DNA of 64,000 nucleotides from Micromonospora narathiwatensis. Lineage in GTDB: Bacteria; Actinomycetota; Actinomycetes; Mycobacteriales; Micromonosporaceae. A model generated the notes under the pieces. That model saw nothing but the letters and a program-made list of their open reading frames with translations, ran no database searches and was not told the origin of the DNA. The position numbers and the translations under genes are program-made. This document shows, piece after piece, positions 8,132-16,669 of this stretch (position 1 is its first letter; the number at the start of each line of letters is the position of its first letter). The DNA lies in the NCBI RefSeq assembly GCF_900089605.1, contig NZ_LT594324.1, forward strand, positions 2,666,001-2,730,000, given 5' to 3'.

Positions 8132-9687
8132 GCCGCCGCCTCCAGGATCTCCGTGGCCGGGTTGAAGTAGTCGGCCTCGTGCCTCGCCACCCCGTCGAGA
8201 CCCTTGCCGCGATCCGCCGGCCGCTTCATGATCCCGAACGTGCCCTCGGCGATCGCCGTCAACAACGACTGCTCACCGATCCGCTCCAACAGCTCGACGG
8301 CCTCGCCGAGCACCCGGTGCGCGCGCTGCTGGATGAACCCGCCCGCAGCCGGCACGAAATCCTCGTGCAGCCCGCCGGCCGCGCCCAGCACGTACCGGAC
8401 GTTCTGCAGGGCGATGTCCCGGTCCGACAACCACGGCGTCACCACCGCCTCGGTCATCATGCCCACCAGCAGGATGCCCTGCCCGGTCATGGCACCGACC
8501 AGGTTGAAGAACCCGTCGAGCAGATTGCCGCGGAACACGTCCCCGGTCATGTGCTTCGTCGGCGGCATCCACTTCAACGGCGCGTCCGGGAACAACTCCC
8601 GGGCCAGCAGCGCGTGCGCCAGCTCGAGCCGGAACGACTCCGGCAGATCCGGATTGATCTCGAACGCGTGCCCCAACCCCAACTGCCAGTCGGCCAACCC
8701 CGCCTCGTGCGCGAAGAACTCGTTGAGCAACTGCGACACCGTCACCGTGTGCGCCTCGTCAACGGCGTCCGCGGTGGTCAGGTAGTTGTCCTCACCGGTG
8801 TTGATGATGATCCCGGCGCGGGCGTGCACCTGCCGGGAGAACCGCTGGTCGACGAACGTGCGAATCGGGTTGATGTCCCGGAACAGGATCCCGTACATCG
8901 AGTCGTTGAGCATCATGTCCAGCCGCTCCAGGCCGGCCAGGGTCGCCATCTCCGGCATGCACAGACCCGACGCGTAGTTCGTCAACCGCACGTAGCGGCC
9001 CAACTCCTTCGACGACTCGTCCAACGCCGCCCGCATCAACCGGAAGTTCTCCTGCGTCGCGTACGTGCCGGCGAACCCCTCCCGGGTCGCGCCCTCCGGC
9101 ACGTAGTCCAGCAGCGACTGCCCCGTCGAACGGATCACCGCGATGATGTCCGCCCCGGCCCGCGCCGCGGCCTGCGCCTGCGGAATGTCCTCGTAGATGT
9201 CACCGGTCGCCACGATCAGGTAGATCCACGGCCGCTGCCTCGGATCCCCGTACCGCTTCACGAGCCGCTCCCGCTCGACCCGACGCCGGTCGATCTGCCG
9301 CACCCCCGCGGCCACCGCCCGACGCGCGGCCTTACGCGCCGCCGTCGCGGCCCGACCCGTCGGCAGCGCGAACCGCACCGACCCGGCGGCAGCCTTCTGC
9401 GCCAACAACGTCACATCGCTGATCTGCTCCCGGGCCAGCGCGTCGAACACCGGCAGCGCCACCCCGTGCCCCAACCCGACGTCCGCGACGACCGCGTCCA
9501 CCAGCCGGTTCACCCACGGAATCCCGTCCGGATCCGCGCCGGTCACCCCCGCCAACCGCAGCACCGCCCGCTCCACCGACACCGTCGTGTGGCTGCGGGC
9601 CAGATCCACCACCGGCTGCCCGGCCCGGCGCGCCAACTCCCGCGCCCGCGCCACCAGCGCCGGGTCCAGCCCAAGCTTTCCGGTCAC
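8128..9687 (-). CDS. kamD: Lysine 5,6-aminomutase alpha subunit
   Basis: 519-residue alpha subunit forming the TIM-barrel half of the 5,6-aminomutase with KamE; the length is normal for the family. Typical blocks include YLIVATGDIYEDIPQAQAAA, LDYVPEGATREGFAGTYATQ, ASGLCMPEMA, MLNDSMYGILFRDINP and WMPPTKHMTGDVFRGNL. The GTG at 9687 is preceded by GAGGAAGG and overlaps the amidohydrolase stop codon (GTGA). With kamA, kdd and kal nearby it marks a lysine-degradation route through beta-lysine. The cofactor demand (adenosylcobalamin plus PLP) is notable because the respiratory genes in this window indicate an aerobe. Confidence 0.96.
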   Translation of the reverse strand: MTGKLGLDPALVARARELARRAGQPVVDLARSHTTVSVERAVLRLAGVTGADPDGIPWVNRLVDAVVADVGLGHGVALPVFDALAREQISDVTLLAQKAAAGSVRFALPTGRAATAARKAARRAVAAGVRQIDRRRVERERLVKRYGDPRQRPWIYLIVATGDIYEDIPQAQAAARAGADIIAVIRSTGQSLLDYVPEGATREGFAGTYATQENFRLMRAALDESSKELGRYVRLTNYASGLCMPEMATLAGLERLDMMLNDSMYGILFRDINPIRTFVDQRFSRQVHARAGIIINTGEDNYLTTADAVDEAHTVTVSQLLNEFFAHEAGLADWQLGLGHAFEINPDLPESFRLELAHALLARELFPDAPLKWMPPTKHMTGDVFRGNLLDGFFNLVGAMTGQGILLVGMMTEAVVTPWLSDRDIALQNVRYVLGAAGGLHEDFVPAAGGFIQQRAHRVLGEAVELLERIGEQSLLTAIAEGTFGIMKRPADRGKGLDGVARHEADYFNPATEILEAAA

Positions 9688-11255
9688 GAACTACCTTCCT
9701 CATAGATCACGTCACCACGCAGCACCGTGGCCCGGCACACCGGCAACGGCGTCGGATCGTCCGCCCCCCGCAACTCCGGATCCTCCGCCTGCAACACCGG
9801 CAGGCCCCGCTGCGCCCCGGCCGGCGTCGACCACACCGCGAACGTCGCCGGCGCCCCCAACGCCAACACACCCTCGTTGTCCAGATGCACGGCCCGCCAC
9901 CCGCCACGGGTGTGCGCCGCGAACGCCGCCCGCACACTCATCCGCTGCGCCGGATTGTGATGCGCCGCCGCCGCCCGCACCGAACCCCACGGATCCAGCG
10001 GAGTCACCGGCGAATCCGACCCGAACGCCAACGCCACCCCGACCGAGTGCATCGCACCCATCGGGTTCGACTCCAACGACCGCGACAGACCCAACCGCGA
10101 CTCGTACATCCGGCCCGAACCACCCCACAACCGGTCGAACGCCGGCTGCATCGACGCCACGATCCCGTACTCCACGAACCCGGCGATCATCCGCTTGTTC
10201 ATGATCTCCGCGTGCTCGACCCGATGCCGGGCCGCCCGCAACCGATCCACACCCAGCTTCTCCGCCGCCCCCGCGAACCCCGCCAACACCGTCGAGATCG
10301 CCGCGTCACCGATCGCGTGGAAACCGCCCTGCAACCCGTACGCCGCACAGTCCAACAGGTGATCCCGCACCTGCTCCGCCGTGACGTACCCGTGCCCGCA
10401 CCCACCGGACTCCCCGTCCAGATACGCCTGCGACACGTGCGCCGTCCGCGACCCCAACGCCCCGTCGGCGAACAGGTCACCACCGGCCCCGACCGCGCCC
10501 AGCTCCCGGGCCCGCGCCGCACCCAGCAGCTCACCCCAGTACCCGTACACCTCCGGCAGCCCGTCCCCGGAAATCCCCAACAGCCCGGTGAAGTCCTCCT
10601 CGTCGGAGATCTCCGGACCACCGCACTCGTGCACCGCCGCGATCCCCAGCGACGCCGCCTGCTCCAGGGCCCGCCGCTGCGCGGCCACCCGCTGCGCCCG
10701 GGTCACCGACGCGAACGCCGCCGCCCGCACCACGTGGTGCGCGTCCCGCCGCAACCACCCCGACACGTCGTACCCCGGCGCGGCCACCGCCTCCGGGCAG
10801 GCCGCCAGCAGCGCCCGCGACACCAACGCCGAGTGGATCGACGCCTGCGACAGATACACCCGCCGACCCCCGGCCGCCCGGTCCACCGCCGCCGCGTCCG
10901 GCAGCGTCCCGTCCGCCCAGTTCGACTCGTCCCAGCCGTGCCCCAGCACCACCGCGTCCCCCGGCAGACCGGCCGCGAACGCCGACACCGCGACCAGCAG
11001 CTCACCGGCCGACCGCACCCCGGACAGGTCCAGCCCCGACAGCGCCAACCCGGTGTCCGTGGCGTGCACGTGCGCGTCCACGAACGCCGGCGTCACCAAC
11101 GCCCCGGCCAGATCCACCACCCGGTCGGCGGACGGCGCGTCCGCGTCCACGCCCAACCAGGCGATCCGCCCGTCCCGCACCAGCAACGCCGTCGCGCTCG
11201 GATCGGCCGGACAGTGCAGCATGCCGCCGAGATACAGAGTCGAGGGGTTCGTCAT
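9684..11255 (-). CDS. Amidohydrolase family protein (YtcJ/AtzF-like, metal-dependent)
   Basis: 523-residue metal-dependent hydrolase. The N-terminal beta-sandwich leads into the HxH metal motif (VTPAFVDAHVHATD, near residue 65). Other amidohydrolase blocks include LGHGWDESNW, HAIGDAAI, RHRVEHAEIM and FGSDSPVTPLDPWGSV. It most resembles YtcJ-type exoenzymes acting on N-acyl or amide substrates; the substrate here is unknown. The gene sits between kdd and kamD in the lysine operon, 4 nt after kdd and overlapping kamD by 4 nt, so a pathway role is likely. I chose the ATG at 11255; earlier in-frame starts would run into kdd. It is not part of the textbook lysine fermentation set. Confidence 0.87.
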   Translation of the reverse strand: MTNPSTLYLGGMLHCPADPSATALLVRDGRIAWLGVDADAPSADRVVDLAGALVTPAFVDAHVHATDTGLALSGLDLSGVRSAGELLVAVSAFAAGLPGDAVVLGHGWDESNWADGTLPDAAAVDRAAGGRRVYLSQASIHSALVSRALLAACPEAVAAPGYDVSGWLRRDAHHVVRAAAFASVTRAQRVAAQRRALEQAASLGIAAVHECGGPEISDEEDFTGLLGISGDGLPEVYGYWGELLGAARARELGAVGAGGDLFADGALGSRTAHVSQAYLDGESGGCGHGYVTAEQVRDHLLDCAAYGLQGGFHAIGDAAISTVLAGFAGAAEKLGVDRLRAARHRVEHAEIMNKRMIAGFVEYGIVASMQPAFDRLWGGSGRMYESRLGLSRSLESNPMGAMHSVGVALAFGSDSPVTPLDPWGSVRAAAAHHNPAQRMSVRAAFAAHTRGGWRAVHLDNEGVLALGAPATFAVWSTPAGAQRGLPVLQAEDPELRGADDPTPLPVCRATVLRGDVIYEEGSS

Positions 11256-11259
11256 GGTG

Positions 11260-12321
11260 TCAGTCTGCCGCGAGGCGGGCCTCGAACAGACGGCGCACCC
11301 CCGGCTCCGCACGCAGCAACTCCAGCGCCAACTCCGCGTGCCCCGGCACGTAGCCGTTACCGACCAGCATCGTCACGTCCGCCGCCAGGCCCTCCGCCCC
11401 CAGCGCCGCCCCCGCGAAACTCGTCGCCATCGAGAAGAAGATCACCGTGCCGCCGTCCTCGGTGGCCAGGATCGCCCCGTGCTCGCAGCCCGGCACGTCC
11501 ACGCAGACCACCGTCACGTCCGCCGGCGCACCCAGGGCGGTCGTCACCGCCGTCGACAACCCCACCGGATCCCGGGCGTCGGCCAACGCGACCACGTCGG
11601 CCAGACCGGCCGCCACCAGCGCGTCCCGCTCCGCCGGCACCGGCACCACCCCGACCGTACGGCCCGCGCCCGCCCGCCGCGCCGCGGCCAGGGACAGCGA
11701 CCCGCTCTTGCCGGCCCCGCCGACCACCGCCACCCGCACCCGCCGAGGGTCGCCGTCGCGCTGCCGCCGCTGCACCAGCTCGGCGACCACCCGCGCGGTC
11801 AGCGCCGGCGCCCCGCACACGTCCAGCACCGCCAGCGACAGCTCCGGGTGCAAATCTGCCGGCAGCACCGCCGCGATCGACCGGGCGAACAGGATCGCGT
11901 ACCCGTCACACGGCACCTGCTCGCTGCGCCCGTCCCACCGGGCCAGCCCGTCCAGGATCACCAGCGGGGTGAGCGTCAGCGACACCAACGTCGCCACCCG
12001 GTCGCCCGGCCGCAGCCCCAGCGGAGACCGCCGCCCGGCCTCGTCCACGGTGCCGATCAGCATGCCGCCCGACCCGGTCACCGGGTTCTGCATCTTCCCC
12101 CGGGTCGAGATGATCTCCAGTACCTCGGCGCGGACCTTGTCCCCGTCGCCGCCGTGCTTCTCCGACAGCTGCCGGAAGCTCGCGGCGTCCAGGTTCAGCC
12201 GCTCCACCCGGATCCGCACCTCGTTGGAGCCGATCCGCGGATCGGCGTCGAGGCGCCATGCCGCCTGCGGCAGCACCCCCGCAGGTTCCACGACGCGGTG
12301 CAGACCCACCGGTGACGTCAC
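11260..12321 (-). CDS. kdd: L-erythro-3,5-diaminohexanoate dehydrogenase
   Basis: 353-residue NAD(P)-dependent dehydrogenase converting 3,5-diaminohexanoate to 5-amino-3-oxohexanoate, the step after KamDE. The protein starts with a GroES-like region (EVRIRVERLNLDAASFRQL, TGSGGMLIGTV) and has a Rossmann nucleotide site, VRVAVVGGAGKSGSLSLAAA, near residue 195. Length fits Kdd. The start is decided by the ribosome site: GGAGGAGG at 12327-12334 lies 5 nt upstream of the GTG at 12321. An ATG at 12336 would place that site inside the gene and is less likely. It is the first gene of the leftward operon and is divergent from kamA. Confidence 0.93.
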   Translation of the reverse strand: MTSPVGLHRVVEPAGVLPQAAWRLDADPRIGSNEVRIRVERLNLDAASFRQLSEKHGGDGDKVRAEVLEIISTRGKMQNPVTGSGGMLIGTVDEAGRRSPLGLRPGDRVATLVSLTLTPLVILDGLARWDGRSEQVPCDGYAILFARSIAAVLPADLHPELSLAVLDVCGAPALTARVVAELVQRRQRDGDPRRVRVAVVGGAGKSGSLSLAAARRAGAGRTVGVVPVPAERDALVAAGLADVVALADARDPVGLSTAVTTALGAPADVTVVCVDVPGCEHGAILATEDGGTVIFFSMATSFAGAALGAEGLAADVTMLVGNGYVPGHAELALELLRAEPGVRRLFEARLAAD

Positions 12322-12373
12322 GCCAGCCTCCTCCATCCAGCCGCTCGAACCCCTGACCAGGGCTCGCCTGGCG

Positions 12374-12423
12374 GGAAAACTTCCGGCAGACTAATTTCTT
12401 CACCGGATATTTTCCAGTAGCCT
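12374..12423. promoter_or_regulatory. AT-rich divergent kdd/kamA control region with inverted repeat
   Basis: Between kdd and kamA is one of the few AT-rich patches in this part of the window. It holds an interrupted inverted repeat, GGAAAA (12374-12379) and TTTTCC (12410-12415). A TAGCCT at 12418-12423 could be the rightward -10 for kamA and TAGTCT (minus strand, 12392-12387) the leftward -10 for kdd. No consensus -35 is visible for either. This is a plausible binding site for a shared regulator, unproven. Confidence 0.4.
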
Positions 12424-12462
12424 TCGGGACTATTGATCAACCAGCACCAACGAGGAGGGGCC

Positions 12463-13869
12463 GTGACCCAGACCCAACCGGTGGAGACCATCCCTGCGCC
12501 CCGCTCCACGCCGGTCGCGGTCCCCACCGCCGGACAGCCGTACGAATACCGCCGCAGCCCGCTGGTCGAACCCGACTGGACCCGCTTCCCCGGCTGGCGC
12601 CACGTCACCCGCGAGCAGTGGGAGAACGCCCAGTGGCAGCGGGTCAACTGCGTCAAGAACATCAAGCAGCTGCGTACCGTCCTCGGCGACCTCGTCGACG
12701 AGACCTTCTACGCCGACCTCGAGGCCGACCAGAAGGCCCTGGCCACCATGTCCATGCTGGTGCCGCCGCAGATGCTCAACACCATGGTGCCGTTCGAGCA
12801 GATGACCACCGAGGCGTTGCTCGCCGACCCGGTGCGCCGCTACATGATCCCCGTCGCCTCCGACCGGCGTACCGACTGGCCCTCCCACCCGTACGCCAGC
12901 CGCGACAGCCTCCACGAGCACGACATGTGGGTCGCCGAGGGCCTCACCCACCGCTACCCGACCAAGGTCCTCGCCGAGCTGCTCTCCACGTGCCCGCAGT
13001 ACTGCGGCCACTGCACCCGGATGGACCTCGTCGGCAACTCCACCCCCACCGTCGACAAGCTCAAGCTCACCCTCAAACCCGTCGACCGCTACGACGCCCA
13101 CATCACCTACCTCAAGGCCCACCCCGGCGTACGGGACGTCGTCGTCTCCGGCGGCGACGTCGCCAACGTGCCGTGGAAGAACCTCGAGTCCTACCTGATG
13201 CGGCTGCTCGAGATCGAAACCATCCGCGACATCCGGCTCGCCACCAAGGCCCTCATGGGCCTGCCCCAGCACTGGCTCCAGCCCGATGTCGTCGAGGGCC
13301 TGGAACGGGTCGCCCGCACCGCCGCCCGCCGCGGCGTCAACCTGGCCATCCACACCCACGTCAACCACGCCCAGTCGCTCACCCCGCTGGTCGCCAGGGC
13401 CGCCCAGACCGCCCTCGACGTCGGCGTACGCGACGTCCGCAACCAGGGCGTCCTCATGCGCGGCGTGAACGCCACCGCCGGCGACCTGCTCGACCTGTGC
13501 TTCGCCCTCCAGGGCGAGGCGGGCATCCTGCCGTACTACTTCTACATGTGCGACATGATCCCCAACGCGGAGCACTGGCGGGTCCCCGTCTGGCACGCCC
13601 AGCAGCTCCAGCACGACATCATGGGCTACCTGCCCGGTTACGCCACCCCGCGCATCGTCTGCGACGTCCCGTTCGTCGGCAAGCGCTGGGTCCACATGCT
13701 CACCGAGTACGACCGCGAGCGCGGCATCTCCTACTGGACCAAGAACTACCGCACCTCGATCGAGTCCGCCGACCTCGAGGCGCTCAACAAGCGTTACGCC
13801 TACTACGACCCGATCGACACCCTGCCCGAGTCCGGCCAGGCCTGGTGGGCGGCCCACCGCGACGACTGA
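12463..13869 (+). CDS. kamA: L-lysine 2,3-aminomutase (radical SAM, PLP)
   Basis: 468-residue KamA converting L-lysine to beta-lysine with S-adenosylmethionine, PLP and a [4Fe-4S] cluster. The radical-SAM motif is CPQYCGHC with Cys177, Cys181 and Cys184. Other family blocks include DVVVSGGDVANVPW, RLATKALMGLPQHWL, HTHVNHAQSLTPL and YYFYMCDMIPNAEHWRVP. The GTG at 12463 follows GAGGAGG at 12452-12458. A TTG at 12433 would add ten residues but has no ribosome site. It is divergent from the kdd-kamDE-kal operon and provides the first step, giving beta-lysine as substrate for KamDE. A strong terminator follows. Confidence 0.96.
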   Translation: MTQTQPVETIPAPRSTPVAVPTAGQPYEYRRSPLVEPDWTRFPGWRHVTREQWENAQWQRVNCVKNIKQLRTVLGDLVDETFYADLEADQKALATMSMLVPPQMLNTMVPFEQMTTEALLADPVRRYMIPVASDRRTDWPSHPYASRDSLHEHDMWVAEGLTHRYPTKVLAELLSTCPQYCGHCTRMDLVGNSTPTVDKLKLTLKPVDRYDAHITYLKAHPGVRDVVVSGGDVANVPWKNLESYLMRLLEIETIRDIRLATKALMGLPQHWLQPDVVEGLERVARTAARRGVNLAIHTHVNHAQSLTPLVARAAQTALDVGVRDVRNQGVLMRGVNATAGDLLDLCFALQGEAGILPYYFYMCDMIPNAEHWRVPVWHAQQLQHDIMGYLPGYATPRIVCDVPFVGKRWVHMLTEYDRERGISYWTKNYRTSIESADLEALNKRYAYYDPIDTLPESGQAWWAAHRDD

Positions 13870-13883
13870 TCCGCGACGCCCCG

Positions 13884-13915
13884 CGCCCGGCACCCCAAGG
13901 TAGGGGTGCCGGGCG
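13884..13915 (+). terminator. Terminator after kamA
   Basis: A perfect 13-bp stem (CGCCCGGCACCCC pairing with GGGGTGCCGGGCG) around AAGGTA starts 14 nt after the stop codon and is followed by a T-containing tail (TTGCCGTTTGTT). Confidence 0.85.
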
Positions 13916-13947
13916 TTGCCGTTTGTTCTCCACGAGTACCGGACGTA

Positions 13948-13982
13948 CGCCGGCGGGCCCCCGGATCGGGAGCCCGCCGGCG
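13948..13982 (-). terminator. Terminator after the CsbD-family gene
   Basis: An 11-bp perfect stem (CGCCGGCGGGC pairing with GCCCGCCGGCG) with a 13-nt loop lies 10 nt beyond the stop codon of the leftward CsbD gene. Confidence 0.6.
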
Positions 13983-13992
13983 CACGCGTCAG

Positions 13993-14187
13993 TCACTTCT
14001 CAAAGGTTTCACGCACATCCCGACCGGCCTCCTTGGCGTGTTGGCCGGCCTGCCGGGCCCGGGCCGCGCTCTGCTCGCTGGCGCCCTCCGCCCGCAACCG
14101 CTCGTTGTCGGTGGCGTCGCCGATCCGCTCCTTGGCCATGCCGCTCATCTCCTGAGCCTTGTTCTTGGCCTTGTCGGTGAACCCCAT
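13993..14187 (-). CDS. CsbD family stress protein
   Basis: 64-residue, highly charged protein beginning MGFTDKAKNKAQEMSG with the CsbD-type repeat pattern AKERIGDATDNERLRAEG. CsbD proteins are small, poorly structured and typically induced by general stress under SigB-like sigma factors; their molecular function is unknown. The ATG follows GAGGAGGCGACGAG, a good ribosome site. On the minus strand GTTTGA at 14259-14254 is followed 14 nt later by GGGACG, a weak resemblance to SigB-type promoters. The gene is flanked by its own terminator, so it is monocistronic. Confidence 0.9.
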   Translation of the reverse strand: MGFTDKAKNKAQEMSGMAKERIGDATDNERLRAEGASEQSAARARQAGQHAKEAGRDVRETFEK

Positions 14188-14391
14188 CTCGTCGCCTCCT
14201 CAGCTTCAGGCTTGGGTTGCTCCGCCCTTGGCGCGTCCCCGGTCGGCGTCGCGTCAAACGCAGATGGGGCGGTACACATCGCGTACGGCATCCTAGGAAG
14301 ATGGGTTGTTAGGAACGAGTCGGTGAACAACGAGCGGCCGAGGTGATCCCGCCGACCGGGTGCAGGGCGTCCCACGTGGTTGACTGGGCAG

Positions 14392-15003
14392 GTGAGCGAG
14401 ATCCTGCTGATCCGGCACGGCGAGACCGCGTGGAGCGCCAGCCACCGGCACACCTCGTACACAGATCTGGAGCTGACCCCCGACGGGGAACGGCAGGCCC
14501 GCGCGCTCGGTGTGCTGCTCGCCGGCCGCCGCTTCGTCCGCGTCCTGTCCAGCCCCCGGCAGCGGGCGACGTGCACCGCCCACCTCGCCGGGCTCGACGT
14601 CGACACCACCGACCCCGACCTGGCCGAGTGGAACTACGGCGAGTACGAGGGCCGCACCACGGCGGACATCCACCAGGAGAATCCGCACTGGAACCTCTGG
14701 ACCGACGGCGCGCCCGGCGGGGAGTCACCGGCACAGGTCGGCGAACGGGCCGACCGGGTGCTCGCCACGACCGCGCCCCTGCTCGACCGGGGCAGCGTCG
14801 CCCTGGTCGGCCACGGGCACAACCTGCGGGTGATCGGCGCCCGCTGGATCGGCCTGCCCCCGTCCGCCGGTGGGCTGCTACGGCTGGACACCGCCACCGT
14901 CAGCGTGCTCGGTCACGAACACGGGCGGCAGGTCATCCGGCGTTGGAACCAGCCGGCTCCGCCGCCGCCCGGGACCGTCCCCGATCCGGCGCCTCGGCAC
15001 TGA
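14392..15003 (+). CDS. Histidine phosphatase (phosphoglycerate mutase-like)
   Basis: 203-residue branch-1 histidine phosphatase. The catalytic signature LIRHGETAWS lies at the N-terminus, and the second catalytic His is in VALVGHGHNLRVIGARW. An Arg-rich LSSPRQRATCTA block and EWNYGEYEGRTT are also typical. The substrate is unknown; members act on phosphosugars, phosphoserine or cofactor phosphates. I chose the GTG at 14392, which puts the catalytic motif at residue 7; a TTG at 14380 is possible. The 3' end overlaps the convergent Lrp-family gene by 71 nt. Confidence 0.9.
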   Translation: MSEILLIRHGETAWSASHRHTSYTDLELTPDGERQARALGVLLAGRRFVRVLSSPRQRATCTAHLAGLDVDTTDPDLAEWNYGEYEGRTTADIHQENPHWNLWTDGAPGGESPAQVGERADRVLATTAPLLDRGSVALVGHGHNLRVIGARWIGLPPSAGGLLRLDTATVSVLGHEHGRQVIRRWNQPAPPPPGTVPDPAPRH

Positions 15004-15439
15004 TCTTCGGCGGCCGGCTCTCGTACGGCGTGGAGAGCACCACGGTGGTGCGGGTGGTGACGTTGGCGGCCGTCCGGATCTCCTGCAGCACCCGCTCCAG
15101 GTCCGTCGGGCTGGCCACCCGCACCAGCAGCAGGTAGAAGTCCTCCCCCGCCACCGAGTAGCACGAGTCGATCTCGGGCAGGTGGGCCAGCCGCTCCGGC
15201 GCGTCGTCCGGCTGCGACGGGTCGAACGGCCGGATCGCCACGAACGCGGTCAACGGCAGCTCCAGCGCCTCGAACGAGACGCGGGCCGCGTACCCCTTGA
15301 TGACGCCGCGCTGCTCCAGCCGGCGGACCCGCTGGTGCACGGCGGACACCGACAACCCCACCCGCTCGGCGAGGTCGGTGTACGACAGCCGACCGTCCCC
15401 GGTCAGCGCGGCGACAATGGCCCGGTCGATCTCCTCCAC
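14933..15439 (-). CDS. Lrp/AsnC family transcriptional regulator
   Basis: 168-residue Lrp-type regulator. The N-terminal winged helix-turn-helix (IDRAIVAALTGDGRLSYTDL, VHQRVRRLEQRGVIKGY) is followed by the ligand-binding RAM/AsnC domain (LTAFVAIRPF, CYSVAGEDFYLLLVRV, VTTRTTVVLSTPYE). Such proteins usually sense amino acids and control their metabolism. The C-terminal 25 residues are low-complexity and overlap the end of the convergent phosphatase gene. The GTG at 15439 places EEIDRAIV at the N-terminus. The lysine cluster 2.5 kb away is a candidate target, but that is only an inference from proximity. Confidence 0.9.
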   Translation of the reverse strand: MEEIDRAIVAALTGDGRLSYTDLAERVGLSVSAVHQRVRRLEQRGVIKGYAARVSFEALELPLTAFVAIRPFDPSQPDDAPERLAHLPEIDSCYSVAGEDFYLLLVRVASPTDLERVLQEIRTAANVTTRTTVVLSTPYESRPPKISAEAPDRGRSRAAAEPAGSNAG

Positions 15440-15472
15440 GCGCTGCAACCTACCTGGAAATCCGCGCGCACG

Positions 15473-15516
15473 CCGCATCCGGCCCACCGGCATGCGGCTC
15501 GGTGGGCCGGATGCGG
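15473..15516 (-). terminator. Strong terminator hairpin after the acyl-CoA dehydrogenase gene
   Basis: A 17-bp perfect stem (15473-15489 with 15500-15516) and a 10-nt loop begin 11 nt past the stop codon of the leftward acyl-CoA dehydrogenase. It also lies upstream of the Lrp gene, separating the two leftward units. Confidence 0.8.
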
Positions 15517-15526
15517 TCACCCAGGG

Positions 15527-16669
15527 TCAGCCCTTGGCCAGGGCCCGGGAGATGACCAGCCGCTGGATCTGGTTGGTGCCCTCGACGATCTGGAGCACCT
15601 TCGCCTCCCGCAGGTACCGCTCGACGGGGTGGTCCACGACGTAGCCGGCGCCGCCGAGCACCTGCACCGCGTCGATGGTCACCCGCATCGCCACGTCGGT
15701 GGCGAAGAGCTTCGCCTTCGCCGCCTCGATCGAGTACGGCCGGCCGGCGTCACGCAGCCGGGCGGCGGCCAGCATCAGCGCGCGGGCCGCGGAGATCTGG
15801 GTGGCGTGGTCGGCGAGGGTGAAGCCGAGCCCCTGGAAGTCGATGATCGACCGGCCGAACTGCTGGCGCTGCTTCGCGTAGCCGACCGCGTAGTCCAGCG
15901 CGGCCTGGGCCAGGCCGACCGCGCAGGCGGCGATGCCCAGCCGCCCGGAGTCCAGGGCGGACATGGCGATGGTGAAGCCGGCCCCCTCGCCGCCGATCAG
16001 CCGCTCGGCGGGCACCCGGGCCTCGTCGAAGGCGATCTGGGCCACCGGGGAGGCGTGCAGGCCCATGGTCCGCTCGGCGGCCTGCGGGAGGATGCCGGGG
16101 GTGTTCCGGTCCGCGAGGAGGCAGGAGACGCCCTTCGGGCCGGGACCGCCGGTGCGGCAGAAGATGTTGTAGAAGTCGGCGACCCGGGCGTGGGTGATCC
16201 ACGCCTTGGTGCCGGAGACCACGTAGTCGTCGCCGTCGCGGACCGCCTTCGTGGTCAGGGCCGCGGCGTCGGAGCCGCCCTGCGGCTCGGAGAGGCAGTA
16301 CGCCCCCAGCAGCTCCCCGCCGACCATGTCGGGCAGCAGCTTGCGCTGCTCGTCCGTGCCGAACTGGGCCAGCGGATAGCAGGAAAGGGTGTGCACGCTG
16401 ACCGCCTCGGCGACCGCGAGCCAACGGCTGGCGAGGATCTCCAGCACCTGGAGGTAGACCTCGTACGGCTGGGCGGCCCCGCCGTGCTCCTCGGCGTACG
16501 GCAGGCCCAGCAGGCCGGCCCGGCCCAGGGTGCGCAGCACCTCGCGGGGGAACTCGGCACGCTCCTCGAACCCGGCGGCCTTCGGAGCGAGCTCCCGGTC
16601 GGCGAGTTCGGTGGCGAGTTCCAGCAGGTCGTGGGCCTCGTCGGTGGGGAGGATCCGGTCGACAGTCAT
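15527..16669 (-). CDS. Acyl-CoA dehydrogenase
   Basis: 380-residue flavoprotein of the acyl-CoA dehydrogenase family, introducing the alpha-beta double bond and passing electrons to ETF. The N-terminal helical domain (AEFPREVLRTLGRAGLLGLPY), the middle FAD-binding block (AYCLSEPQGGSDAAAL, GTKAWITHARVAD) and the C-terminal domain (RQQFGRSIIDFQGLGFTLAD) are in order. The family glutamate lies in VLQIVEGTNQIQRLVI. Chain-length specificity cannot be read. The ATG overlaps the stop codon of the upstream M24 peptidase gene (ATGA), so the two are co-transcribed. Confidence 0.94.
   Translation of the reverse strand: MTVDRILPTDEAHDLLELATELADRELAPKAAGFEERAEFPREVLRTLGRAGLLGLPYAEEHGGAAQPYEVYLQVLEILASRWLAVAEAVSVHTLSCYPLAQFGTDEQRKLLPDMVGGELLGAYCLSEPQGGSDAAALTTKAVRDGDDYVVSGTKAWITHARVADFYNIFCRTGGPGPKGVSCLLADRNTPGILPQAAERTMGLHASPVAQIAFDEARVPAERLIGGEGAGFTIAMSALDSGRLGIAACAVGLAQAALDYAVGYAKQRQQFGRSIIDFQGLGFTLADHATQISAARALMLAAARLRDAGRPYSIEAAKAKLFATDVAMRVTIDAVQVLGGAGYVVDHPVERYLREAKVLQIVEGTNQIQRLVISRALAKG

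Noticed and set aside
12322..12462. Cobalamin riboswitch before kamA or kdd
   Set aside because: The intergenic region is only 141 nt and shows none of the conserved B12-box or folded elements; the operon start is also too close.
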